NCBI GenBank assembly: GCA_030591825.1
Contig: JAUVAG010000114.1
Location: 1 to 5,432, forward strand
Reading direction: 5' to 3'
DNA from: Dethiosulfatibacter sp.
GTDB taxonomy: Bacteria > Bacillota > Clostridia > Tissierellales > Dethiosulfatibacteraceae
Length of the DNA: 5,432 nt
In this document: positions 1 through 5,410 of the stretch, piece after piece
Layout: the number at the start of each line of letters is the position of its first letter
Position numbering within the stretch: the stretch's first letter is position 1
The notes under the pieces: generated by a model
The model's input: only the letters and a program-made list of their open reading frames with translations
The model's database searches: none
Told to the model about the DNA's origin: nothing
Made by a program: the position numbers and the translations under genes

Positions 1-822
1 ATTGGCACAATGCTTCTCCATTCTGATTTCCAATGTTTTCATTCCTCTTAATACAAGATATGCATCATCAGCACTAAGTACAGCACCTGTCATGTCCTTT
101 AATCCGAATAGTCTAACTTGTTGAATAAAATCCGCCTTACCTGCTACAAGCCCAGCGATTACATCTCCATGTCCGTTCAAGTATTTTGTTGCCGAATGAA
201 GTACAACATCAGCACCCAGATCCAATGGTTTTTGAAGATAAGGAGTACTGAATGTATTGTCTACAAACAGCATACAGTCTTCAACGGTATGTGCAATTTC
301 AGCTATTTTTTCCAAGTCTGCAAATTTTAATGTTGGATTTGCAGGTGTTTCCAGATACACTACTTTGGTATTTGGTTTCATGGCATTTCTAACTTCTTCA
401 AGATTGCTTATATCCACAAATGTAACCTCGATGCCAAACCTTGGAAGTCCATGATTAAACATTGAAAAAGTACATCCGTAAAGTGTATCGGCTACCACTA
501 CATGATCTCCAGCCTTTAAAGCTGTATATAAAGCCGAAGTAATTGCTCCCATTCCAGAAGCTGCTGATAATCCTGCTTCAGCATTTTCCAATATAGCAAT
601 CTTTTCTTCAAGTTCTCCATTTGTAGGATTACCTATCCTTGAATATATATGACCTGCTTCTTCTCCTGCAAACCTTCTTCCGCCCTCTTCTGCAGAAGCG
701 AAAGTAAACGTTGAAGTTCTATATATCGGATTGGCCAATGCACCATGTTGAGAATTCCCTGCATTACCCCCATGAATCGTCTTTGTTCCAAAACCCATTT
801 TTTCAATACCTTTCATACTCAT
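1..822 (-). CDS. megL: Methionine gamma-lyase, N-terminal 274 residues (runs off window edge)
   Basis: PLP-dependent enzyme of the Cys/Met metabolism family. Methionine gamma-lyase cleaves L-methionine to methanethiol, 2-oxobutyrate and ammonia in the cytoplasm. The reading frame is open from ATG 822 to position 1; the family is about 400 residues long, so roughly the last 125 are outside. Visible residues match the Pseudomonas putida enzyme: Y60 and R62 in IYSRIGNPT (Y59/R61), Y115 and C117 in TLYGCTF (Y114/C116), the PLP lysine K213 in HSATKYLNGHGD (K211), and K242-D243 in GLKDMTGAVLS (K240/D241). The Cys is typical of gamma-lyases acting on methionine and is usually absent from cystathionine gamma-synthases and gamma-lyases, which decides the call. 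The start is supported by AAAAGGAG at 831-838, 8 nt upstream. An in-frame ATG two codons later (816) is worse placed. The gene lies downstream of a sigma-54 promoter and a broken activator gene, which suggests regulated amino-acid catabolism. The symbol is a family name; mdeA and mgl are also used. Confidence 0.93.
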   Translation of the reverse strand, partial: MSMKGIEKMGFGTKTIHGGNAGNSQHGALANPIYRTSTFTFASAEEGGRRFAGEEAGHIYSRIGNPTNGELEEKIAILENAEAGLSAASGMGAITSALYTALKAGDHVVVADTLYGCTFSMFNHGLPRFGIEVTFVDISNLEEVRNAMKPNTKVVYLETPANPTLKFADLEKIAEIAHTVEDCMLFVDNTFSTPYLQKPLDLGADVVLHSATKYLNGHGDVIAGLVAGKADFIQQVRLFGLKDMTGAVLSADDAYLVLRGMKTLEIRMEKHCAN

Positions 823-830
823 CTGTATTT

Positions 831-838
831 CTCCTTTT
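831..838 (-). promoter_or_regulatory. Ribosome binding site of methionine gamma-lyase
   Basis: AAAAGGAG on the minus strand ends 8 nt before ATG 822. It fixes 822 as the start in preference to the in-frame ATG at 816. Confidence 0.8.
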
Positions 839-909
839 ATTTTTTTAACCTGCAAAACGATTTCTCACTCTGTCATCAGGTCTTTTTTTGTTTTCTTAAA
901 TACTATTAA

Positions 910-926
910 TGCAATTACTATGCCAA
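910..926 (-). promoter_or_regulatory. Sigma-54 (-24/-12) promoter for methionine gamma-lyase
   Basis: The minus strand reads TTGGCATAGTAATTGCA. Compared with the sigma-54 consensus YTGGCACRNNNNTTGCW, only one defined position differs (T for C after TTGGCA). The invariant GG and GC dinucleotides have the required 10-nt gap. The predicted start point is near 899, giving a leader of about 77 nt before ATG 822. A sigma-54 activator remnant lies immediately upstream and dyad repeats sit at enhancer distance, which supports the call independently of the motif. I saw no convincing sigma-A promoter between 823 and 1074. Experimental transcription start is unknown. Confidence 0.82.
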
Positions 927-975
927 CTTTAAGAACAGCCATTTAATCTGGTTTTTCAACACAGCTTCGATATAG

Positions 976-992
976 CGTAAACATTATTTACA
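976..992. promoter_or_regulatory. TyrR-box-like dyad, copy 1 (promoter-proximal activator site)
   Basis: CGTAAACATTATTTACA contains the perfect inverted repeat GTAAA-N5-TTTAC, centred at 984, about 85 bp upstream of the predicted sigma-54 start point. The half-sites match the E. coli TyrR box half-sites (TGTAAA/TTTACA), but the gap is 5 nt rather than 6. It is identical over 17 nt to copy 3. Confidence 0.68.
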
Positions 993-1008
993 TTTCAATT
1001 TAAAATAG

Positions 1009-1025
1009 TGTAAATAACATTTACA
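1009..1025. promoter_or_regulatory. TyrR-box-like dyad, copy 2 (central, full 6+5+6 palindrome)
   Basis: TGTAAATAACATTTACA is a full inverted repeat with 6-nt arms and a 5-nt gap, centred at 1017, about 118 bp upstream of the predicted start point. Read on the plus strand it resembles copies 1 and 3 read on the minus strand at 14 of 17 positions, so the middle site is flipped relative to its neighbours. It has the longest arms and may be the strongest site. Confidence 0.7.
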
Positions 1026-1027
1026 TC

Positions 1028-1044
1028 CGTAAACATTATTTACA
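1028..1044. promoter_or_regulatory. TyrR-box-like dyad, copy 3 (promoter-distal)
   Basis: This is identical to copy 1 over 17 nt and starts 52 bp from it, which is about five helical turns. It is centred at 1036, about 137 bp upstream of the predicted start point, and begins 31 nt beyond the stop codon of the activator remnant. Spacing to copy 2 is 19 bp centre to centre. The repetition and placement fit enhancer sites bound by a dimeric TyrR-type helix-turn-helix protein. Confidence 0.68.
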
Positions 1045-1074
1045 CCACCCCAAAATCTATTGTTTTTTATTTTT

Positions 1075-1573
1075 TTATACCTGTATATCGAACTTCTTAA
1101 CCTTGTTAATAATTGAAGTATGGGAAATTCCCAATGCCTTTGCAGTCTTTCTATAAGTTTTATGAATCTTCAATGAATTTGTGATAACTTCCTTTTCATA
1201 CATTTCAATGGTTTTTTTCAAATCAAGGTCTTCCTCATAACTAAATTTTGGAATCTTTGTAATAGGTCTTTTACTTCTATTGTCAAAGCCAATAATCAGA
1301 TGCTCCAATGTCAATATGTCGCTGGAACATAGATTCATGGCTCTTTCTACTACATTTTGCAACTCCCTTACATTTCCTGGCCAGGAATACTCCATCAACG
1401 TATTGATAAATGCTGCATCAGCTCCAAGAATCTTCTTGTTAAGTCTATTATTCAATTTGTTAATGAAAAAGGCAATTAATATCAAAACGATAAATTTTAT
1501 TCAATATGCCCACTGCACTGCCGACTTCGTCTTTCCCTGTTACTTCCAATCTATAGAATTCATTAATACTCAA
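1075..1573 (-). pseudogene. Internally deleted TyrR-like sigma-54-dependent activator (ACT start + AAA+ end + HTH)
   Basis: An intact protein of this class would bind enhancer sites and use ATP to open sigma-54 promoters. Two out-of-frame pieces remain. The 5' piece runs from TTG 1573 to TAA 1460 (37 codons). It has GGGAGGT at 1578-1584 and contains YRLEVTGKDEVGSAVGILNK, which resembles the first strand and helix of an ACT ligand-binding domain. The 3' piece is open from about 1485 to TAA 1075. It begins inside the end of the AAA+ domain (FFINKLNNRLNKKIL), keeps SWPGNVRELQNVVERA, and ends with a helix-turn-helix (TAKALGISHTSIINKVKKF) very like the TyrR C-terminus. The rest of ACT, any PAS domain, Walker A and B and the GAFTGA loop are absent. 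Relatives are commonly 500-600 residues, so I infer that about 1 kb was lost. The junction is near 1470-1486 and is also frame-shifted. The 3' piece has no ribosome binding site of its own. The gene class is secure; the ACT assignment is moderate. Confidence 0.78.
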
Positions 1574-1577
1574 AGCT

Positions 1578-1584
1578 ACCTCCC
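1578..1584 (-). promoter_or_regulatory. Ribosome binding site of the broken activator gene
   Basis: GGGAGGT on the minus strand sits 4 nt before TTG 1573. It marks the original 5' end of the activator gene and supports reading the 37-codon piece as a true gene start rather than a chance frame. Spacing is slightly short and the start codon is TTG, so expression may always have been modest. Confidence 0.6.
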
Positions 1585-1665
1585 TTGTGTTTATAAAAAA
1601 GCACCCTAATATACTACTTATCTAAATAAAGCTAGTACCACATTATGATACTTTTGATTTATAAT

Positions 1666-1695
1666 AATCATACTATGATTCATTTTGATATACAA
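1666..1695 (-). promoter_or_regulatory. Possible promoter of the activator gene, overlapping a 15-bp palindrome
   Basis: On the minus strand TTGTAT (1690-1695) and TATGAT (1667-1672) are separated by 17 nt, a possible sigma-A promoter about 95-120 nt upstream of the activator start. The -10 matches well (5 of 6); the -35 is poor (3 of 6). The -10 lies inside the perfect palindrome AATCATA-C-TATGATT (1666-1680), which could be an operator. AT-rich DNA gives such matches easily, so this is tentative. Confidence 0.3.
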
Positions 1696-1774
1696 GGACA
1701 AGTGAACGTTTACCTTGAATACCAAATAACATCACTTCAGGTTATTATTCAAATAATTAACCTTATAAATTATA

Positions 1775-1802
1775 AAAGAATCCTGCCTTGGCAGGATTCT
1801 TT
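1775..1802 (-). terminator. Rho-independent terminator of the corrinoid operon
   Basis: A perfect 13-bp inverted repeat (AAGAATCCTGCC / GGCAGGATTCTT plus one A-T pair) encloses a 2-nt loop; in practice the innermost pair or pairs would open. On the minus strand the stem runs into CTTTTATAATTT, a U-rich but interrupted tail. It begins 18 nt after the stop codon of the ATPase gene and separates the transporter operon from the activator remnant. The plus-strand flank (TTTATTCT) is weakly T-rich too, but no plus-strand gene ends here. Confidence 0.85.
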
Positions 1803-1819
1803 ATTCTCAAAATATTAGA

Positions 1820-2599
1820 TTATACAGCCTTTCTAATTGGATAGATTAGTGGATAATTGTGTTCCTCGTCGTGCTGAACCTTCACTTCTATATCGAATGC
1901 TTCCCTTATGTTTTCCTTGTTCATTACATCCTTTGGAGCTCCTTCTGCAAAGACCTTTCCCTTTTTAAGGAGTACTATGTTGTCTGAATACTTTGCAGCA
2001 TGGTTCAAATCATGTAGAACCATAAGCACCGTGATATTTTCCTTTTCGTTAAGCTCCTTGATAATCTCAAGAACCTCGAACTGATAGGCTATGTCCAAAA
2101 AGGTCGTAGGCTCGTCGAGGATTATAAGCTCAGGCTCTTGTGCAAGGGCCATTGCTATCCATGCTCGCTGCCTCTCTCCTCCGGAAAGTTCGCTTAGAAG
2201 CTTGTACTTGTGGTCCTGGATGTTTGTCTTCCCAATGGATTCCTCTATTATTTCATAGTCTTTCTTTCCAAGTCTTTCATACCATTTCAGGTAGGCATTT
2301 CTTGAAAGACTTACCAAATCCCACACTGTAAAATCATTTGGTGCCTTTGGATTCTGAGGAAGATAGGTTACATTTTTCGCCCAGTACATCCTGCTCAATG
2401 TTTGAATAGGATCACCCTTGAAAAATATTTCTCCACTGTCTATCTTTTTCTGTTGTGTAAGAGCCTTTAAAATAGTTGACTTTCCTGATCCATTTGGCCC
2501 GATTAATGTATTAATAGTACCCTTTTTTATATGGATGTCAACTGAGTCTATTATTATCTTCTTGCCGTAGCTCACTTCGATTTTTTTTGTTTTAATCAT
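1820..2599 (-). CDS. btuD: ABC transporter ATP-binding protein, cobalamin/siderophore type (BtuD/FecE-like)
   Basis: Cytoplasmic ATPase subunit powering a binding-protein-dependent importer; 259 residues, normal for the family. Every nucleotide-binding element is visible: Walker A GPNGSGKST at 34-42, Q-loop Gln82 in YLPQNP, signature LSGGERQR at 138-145, Walker B LIILD at 158-162 followed by catalytic Glu163, D-loop FLD at 167-169, and switch His196 in VLHDLNH. The order and the sequence after the signature (AWIAMALAQ) are typical of the FepC/FecE/BtuD group. The ATG at 2599 overlaps the stop of the permease gene by 8 nt (ATGATTAA), and GAAGGAG at 2611-2617 lies 11 nt upstream, so the two are translationally coupled. 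It is the last gene before the terminator. Substrate cannot be read from this subunit; cobalamin or another corrinoid is inferred from the cbiJ linkage, with siderophore or haem as alternatives. Confidence 0.92.
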   Translation of the reverse strand: MIKTKKIEVSYGKKIIIDSVDIHIKKGTINTLIGPNGSGKSTILKALTQQKKIDSGEIFFKGDPIQTLSRMYWAKNVTYLPQNPKAPNDFTVWDLVSLSRNAYLKWYERLGKKDYEIIEESIGKTNIQDHKYKLLSELSGGERQRAWIAMALAQEPELIILDEPTTFLDIAYQFEVLEIIKELNEKENITVLMVLHDLNHAAKYSDNIVLLKKGKVFAEGAPKDVMNKENIREAFDIEVKVQHDEEHNYPLIYPIRKAV

Positions 2600-3593
2600 C
2601 GTATTTAAATCTCCTTCTCAACAGAAACAAAAAGAACGGTGCTCCTATGAGGGACATGATTATTCCCACAGGTATTTCCATAGGCTTTGCAACAATCCTG
2701 GCAAGGGTGTCGCAGACCATAACTACCAATGCTCCCGTAAGTGCGCTGGCTGGTATGAGGAAACGGTTGTCGGAGCCTACAATAAGCCTTGTCATATGGG
2801 GTATTATAAGCCCTACGAAACCAAGCATTCCCACTATGCTTACCGCAGATGCTGCCAAAAGTGATGCTACTGCTATAAGTATTATCCTTGTCCTTTCGAT
2901 ATTAATTCCAAGGTTTGATGCTATCTCGTCTCCAAGAAGAAGTATGTTTAGCTTCTTGGAATAAATGAGTGCTATTATTAGTCCTATGACTGCATAGGGA
3001 AGCAATATCCTAAAATCAGACCACATCTTTGTTGACAAGCTTCCTATTGTAAATGAAATCTGGTTTGTTATCCTGTCGGGATAAAAAATCAGTATTGTAT
3101 TAATTATTGCAGATATTATTGATGAAATAGCAACTCCTGCAAGTACCATCCGAAGAGGCTTTATTCCATCCTTCCAGGATATGATGTATATTATCCATGT
3201 TGTAGCAAAGGCTCCAAAAAAGGCAGCAGGAGTCAACAGATACTCCATCTCTGGCAACAATACAAGAGTGACTGCTGCAGCTAGTCCAGCTCCTGCATTG
3301 ACACCTATGATTGTAGGGGAAGCAAGAGGGTTCTTCATTACACTCTGTAGAATACAGCCGGAGACCGACAGGCACATGCCTACCAGTCCAGCTATTAGTG
3401 TTCTTGGAACCCTAAGCTTCCAAATTATGTTTCTGTTTGTTGTTTCAACACTGCTGAAGAGGCTTTTGAGTATTTCAGCAGTATCAAGCTCCACTGCACC
3501 GAATCTTACACTCATGATGAATGCAATGAAAAGTGCTATGCCTACTATAATTAGATATGTGATTTTTTTTCTGATTAATAAATTATGTTCCAT
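2592..3593 (-). CDS. btuC: FecCD/BtuC-family ABC transporter permease
   Basis: Inner-membrane permease of the BtuC/FecCD/FhuB family, which forms a homodimeric channel above the ATPase dimer. It has 333 residues, the usual length, and is hydrophobic throughout, consistent with about ten helices. An N-terminal helix follows a short basic start (RKK). The family block GCILQSVMKNPLASP at about residues 80-94 is present, as is the GFVGLIIPHMTRLIVG block, which contains the ATPase-coupling region. The C-terminus carries EIPVGIIMSLIGAPFFLFLL before a basic tail. ATG 3593 lies 14 nt after the binding-protein stop. No Shine-Dalgarno is visible in that gap, so translation may depend on reinitiation from the upstream gene. 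The 3' end overlaps the ATPase start by 8 nt. Corrinoid specificity is inferred from context, not from the protein itself. Confidence 0.92.
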   Translation of the reverse strand: MEHNLLIRKKITYLIIVGIALFIAFIMSVRFGAVELDTAEILKSLFSSVETTNRNIIWKLRVPRTLIAGLVGMCLSVSGCILQSVMKNPLASPTIIGVNAGAGLAAAVTLVLLPEMEYLLTPAAFFGAFATTWIIYIISWKDGIKPLRMVLAGVAISSIISAIINTILIFYPDRITNQISFTIGSLSTKMWSDFRILLPYAVIGLIIALIYSKKLNILLLGDEIASNLGINIERTRIILIAVASLLAASAVSIVGMLGFVGLIIPHMTRLIVGSDNRFLIPASALTGALVVMVCDTLARIVAKPMEIPVGIIMSLIGAPFFLFLLRRRFKYDD

Positions 3594-3607
3594 AATGTTT
3601 GGATATA

Positions 3608-4657
3608 CTATTCAAATACGCTTGGGTATATGATTTTTCCAAGGTATTCAAAAGCTTCTGCATATCTTGCATTGGGTTTGTACATGAAAAGATCCTTAGG
3701 CATATAGTATACATTGCCTTCCTTAACTGCAGTCAAAGTAGCCCATGCATCCTTTGTTGCAACATTCTCTTCAAAGTTTGCCTTGCATGCCTCTTCATTA
3801 CCCATTGTAGTGATTAGTATGAAGTCAGGATCTTTCTGAAGCATTACCTCAAAGGAATAGTCCACGTATTTCGCACCTTTTTCAACTGCATCCATTGCAA
3901 TGTTTTCTCCACCCATAAGCTTGAACATGTCTCCAGTAAGAGTTATGTCCGAGTTAAGTTTTATGCTCTTTGTAGATGTGAAAAGAATTGCTGCTGAAGG
4001 CTTTTCATCTACTTCATTTGCCTTTTCAATTATAGCGTCACAGTCTTCTACTATCTTTTCTATGTCTGTCATAAACTTCTCTTCAGTACCGTTTACAAGG
4101 GCAAAGAGATATAGTATCTTTTCAAAACTTTTGTATGGCTCAATACTTGAATCTATTAGTGCACATTCAATTCCATTTTCATCAGCAAGCTTCTTTATAT
4201 CTTCAGATGCAGAATATGTGGATGAAATTACTATTAGCTCAGGCTCAAGACTAAGGATCATCTCCAGGTTAAGCGATGTGATTTTTCCAAGGTCTGTAAG
4301 CTCCATTGCAGCTTCAGGTACATTAGTAGATCCACTTACCCTTCCTATTGCTTCTCCACCAGCCATATACCACATGTCAAGTATCGAGTTCATAAGAACT
4401 ACAGTTTTTTCAGGGTTCTTTGTTATTGTTGTTTCATTTCCCTTTGGATCAAGATATGTTACAGTTTCATCAGTATTTTCAAATACGAATTCAGGGAACA
4501 TGATATCAGTTCCCTCAGTGTTATTTGCTTCCTCAGCAGACTGTTCTTCGTTTTCTGCAGGCTCAGCCGGTGCAGGTGTTTCTGCTTTTGTCGTACATCC
4601 AGATAATGCTCCCATTACCATCATTAGTGCCAATAAAATAGCTAATATTCTTTTCAT
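3608..4657 (-). CDS. btuF: Lipoprotein substrate-binding protein, BtuF/FecB-like (class III periplasmic-binding fold)
   Basis: Extracellular ligand receptor that delivers substrate to the permease; 349 residues. The N-terminus is a lipoprotein signal: MKR, a hydrophobic run, then the lipobox LSGC with Cys21 as the predicted lipid anchor. A Pro/Ala/Glu-rich linker (about 22-50) suits a surface lipoprotein of a Gram-positive cell. The binding domain starts around residue 65 with YLDPKGNETTI and PEKTVVLMNS, and includes LNLEMILSLEPELIVISS, the usual first-lobe segment of the family. The second half has PDFILITTMGN and ends with the helix containing ARYAEAFEYLGKIIYP. The ATG at 4657 is preceded by GGAGGAG (4664-4670), which sits inside the last codons of cbiJ, with only 3 nt between the genes. 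The fold is secure. The ligand is not: cobalamin or cobinamide is favoured by the cbiJ neighbour, but siderophore or haem cannot be excluded. Confidence 0.88.
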   Translation of the reverse strand: MKRILAILLALMMVMGALSGCTTKAETPAPAEPAENEEQSAEEANNTEGTDIMFPEFVFENTDETVTYLDPKGNETTITKNPEKTVVLMNSILDMWYMAGGEAIGRVSGSTNVPEAAMELTDLGKITSLNLEMILSLEPELIVISSTYSASEDIKKLADENGIECALIDSSIEPYKSFEKILYLFALVNGTEEKFMTDIEKIVEDCDAIIEKANEVDEKPSAAILFTSTKSIKLNSDITLTGDMFKLMGGENIAMDAVEKGAKYVDYSFEVMLQKDPDFILITTMGNEEACKANFEENVATKDAWATLTAVKEGNVYYMPKDLFMYKPNARYAEAFEYLGKIIYPSVFE

Positions 4658-4660
4658 TTT

Positions 4661-5329
4661 TTACTCCTCCAAATAATCCTTAATTTCTTTAATTAGTGTT
4701 TCCTTATCTTCAAACCAGTCTCCATCAGTTGTCGGTCTGTCGAGCAGGTGTATTTCTATGTTTGCTTCCAGGGCAGATTCGATTTTTTGTCTCGTACCCC
4801 CATTTGGTCCGCTGTTTTTGAGAACCATGTGCTTGATGTCGCATTGCTTGTATACTTCCTTGTTGAATTCCTCTGAGAAGGGTCCCTGCATGGCTATTAT
4901 ATGGCTTGACTTGAAGCCTTCCTGCCACACCTTTTCCATTGACTTCCTGATTGGAAGAACCCTTACATAGAGCCTTTCGACTGGCAAATGTCTCGTATAT
5001 TCCTCAAGTTTTCTGCTTCCCGTAGTCAAGAGTATGTTTCCCTCTGTTGACTTCAGACTTTTACAAAGGTCTTCGATGTCCTTGTAGACATTAACCTTGT
5101 CGTCAAGAGGAATCTCTTCCCTTATATACTTGAAAAGCTTTGTTCCCGAATTACCGCATGCCTTTTCAATATTTCCCGATATTATCTCAGCATAGGGATG
5201 GGTTGCATCAACTACAGCCCTGATATTCTTTTCTTCAATAAATCCTTCTATCTTTTCAACGTCCATTTCACCGAAAATTGTTTCAAGGTTGTCCATATCA
5301 TCAACCATGGCCACGCCATGTTTAGTCAA
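4661..5329 (-). CDS. cbiJ: Precorrin-6A reductase CbiJ/CobK, lacking an intact N-terminus
   Basis: NAD(P)H-dependent reduction of (cobalt-)precorrin-6A to 6B during corrin-ring synthesis. The 222 codons from TTG 5329 carry the family's landmarks in order: VVDATHPYA at 39-47, LLTTGSRKL at 100-108, RVLP at 123-126, AMQGPFSEEFN at 146-156, and LKNSGPNGG at 170-178 followed by IHLLDRP. The family is about 250 residues long and normally begins with a nucleotide-binding GGT motif and a first beta strand; that part is missing from this frame. TTG 5329 has no ribosome binding site and falls inside conserved sequence (TVLSTLTKHG), so it is only the upstream limit of the open frame, not a believable start. 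The 3' end holds the ribosome binding site of the binding-protein gene, placing both in one operon. Either the gene is recently broken or the last ~100 bases of the window contain reading errors. Confidence 0.85.
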   Translation of the reverse strand: MTKHGVAMVDDMDNLETIFGEMDVEKIEGFIEEKNIRAVVDATHPYAEIISGNIEKACGNSGTKLFKYIREEIPLDDKVNVYKDIEDLCKSLKSTEGNILLTTGSRKLEEYTRHLPVERLYVRVLPIRKSMEKVWQEGFKSSHIIAMQGPFSEEFNKEVYKQCDIKHMVLKNSGPNGGTRQKIESALEANIEIHLLDRPTTDGDWFEDKETLIKEIKDYLEE

Positions 5330-5410
5330 GGTTGAAAGTACTGTTTAATATCCCGATCCTACATGAACAGATGGAATCTCACTTCAATACTTTATTCCGT
5401 AAAAAATCAT
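5330..5410 (-). pseudogene. cbiJ: Degenerate N-terminal codons of cbiJ, with two in-frame stops
   Basis: Twenty-seven codons lie in the same frame upstream of 5329, starting at ATG 5410. They would bring the protein to 249 residues, the family's normal length. The frame is interrupted by TGA at 5384-5386 and TAA at 5345-5347. Across the gaps the residues still line up with a CbiJ start: MIF, a Gly where the GGT motif should be, SEI, then GSGY, a stop, and TVLSTLTKHG. About two residues are missing between Met and SEI, and the GGT motif is not recognisable. This supports ancestral coding with several lesions or errors rather than unrelated DNA. Confidence 0.5.

Noticed and set aside
118..454. 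Two short plus-strand open frames over the lyase gene
   Set aside because: They are complementary to a strongly conserved enzyme with all active-site residues in frame.
865..942. A 25-residue hydrophobic minus-strand frame (MAVLKVGIVIALIVF followed by a basic tail), resembling a small membrane peptide
   Set aside because: It has no ribosome binding site and its codons run straight through the sigma-54 promoter; the predicted transcript from 899 would not include its start. Chance coding is the simpler explanation.
976..1044. CRISPR-like array (three short repeats with unequal spacers)
   Set aside because: The units are 17-bp palindromes spaced 33 and 19 bp apart, centre to centre, with no uniform spacers and no cas genes; operator sites explain them better.
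1061..1077. T-rich tract after the activator remnant as a terminator
   Set aside because: On the coding (minus) strand it is A-rich, and no stem precedes it.
1460..1573. Reading the 37-codon piece as an independent small ACT protein
   Set aside because: ACT domains need about 65-70 residues; only the first strand and helix are present and the frame ends at the deletion junction.
1280..1609. 109-codon plus-strand open frame across the activator remnant
   Set aside because: It is antisense to sequence that clearly encodes GNVREL and an HTH, has no ribosome binding site, and crosses the deletion junction.
3181..3633. 150-codon plus-strand open frame
   Set aside because: Antisense shadow of the permease gene; no recognisable motif.
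3900..4676. 258-codon plus-strand open frame
   Set aside because: It lies antisense to the binding-protein gene. Its Ser/Ile/Phe-rich translation is what the complement of that gene's codons gives, and it shows no domain and no ribosome binding site.
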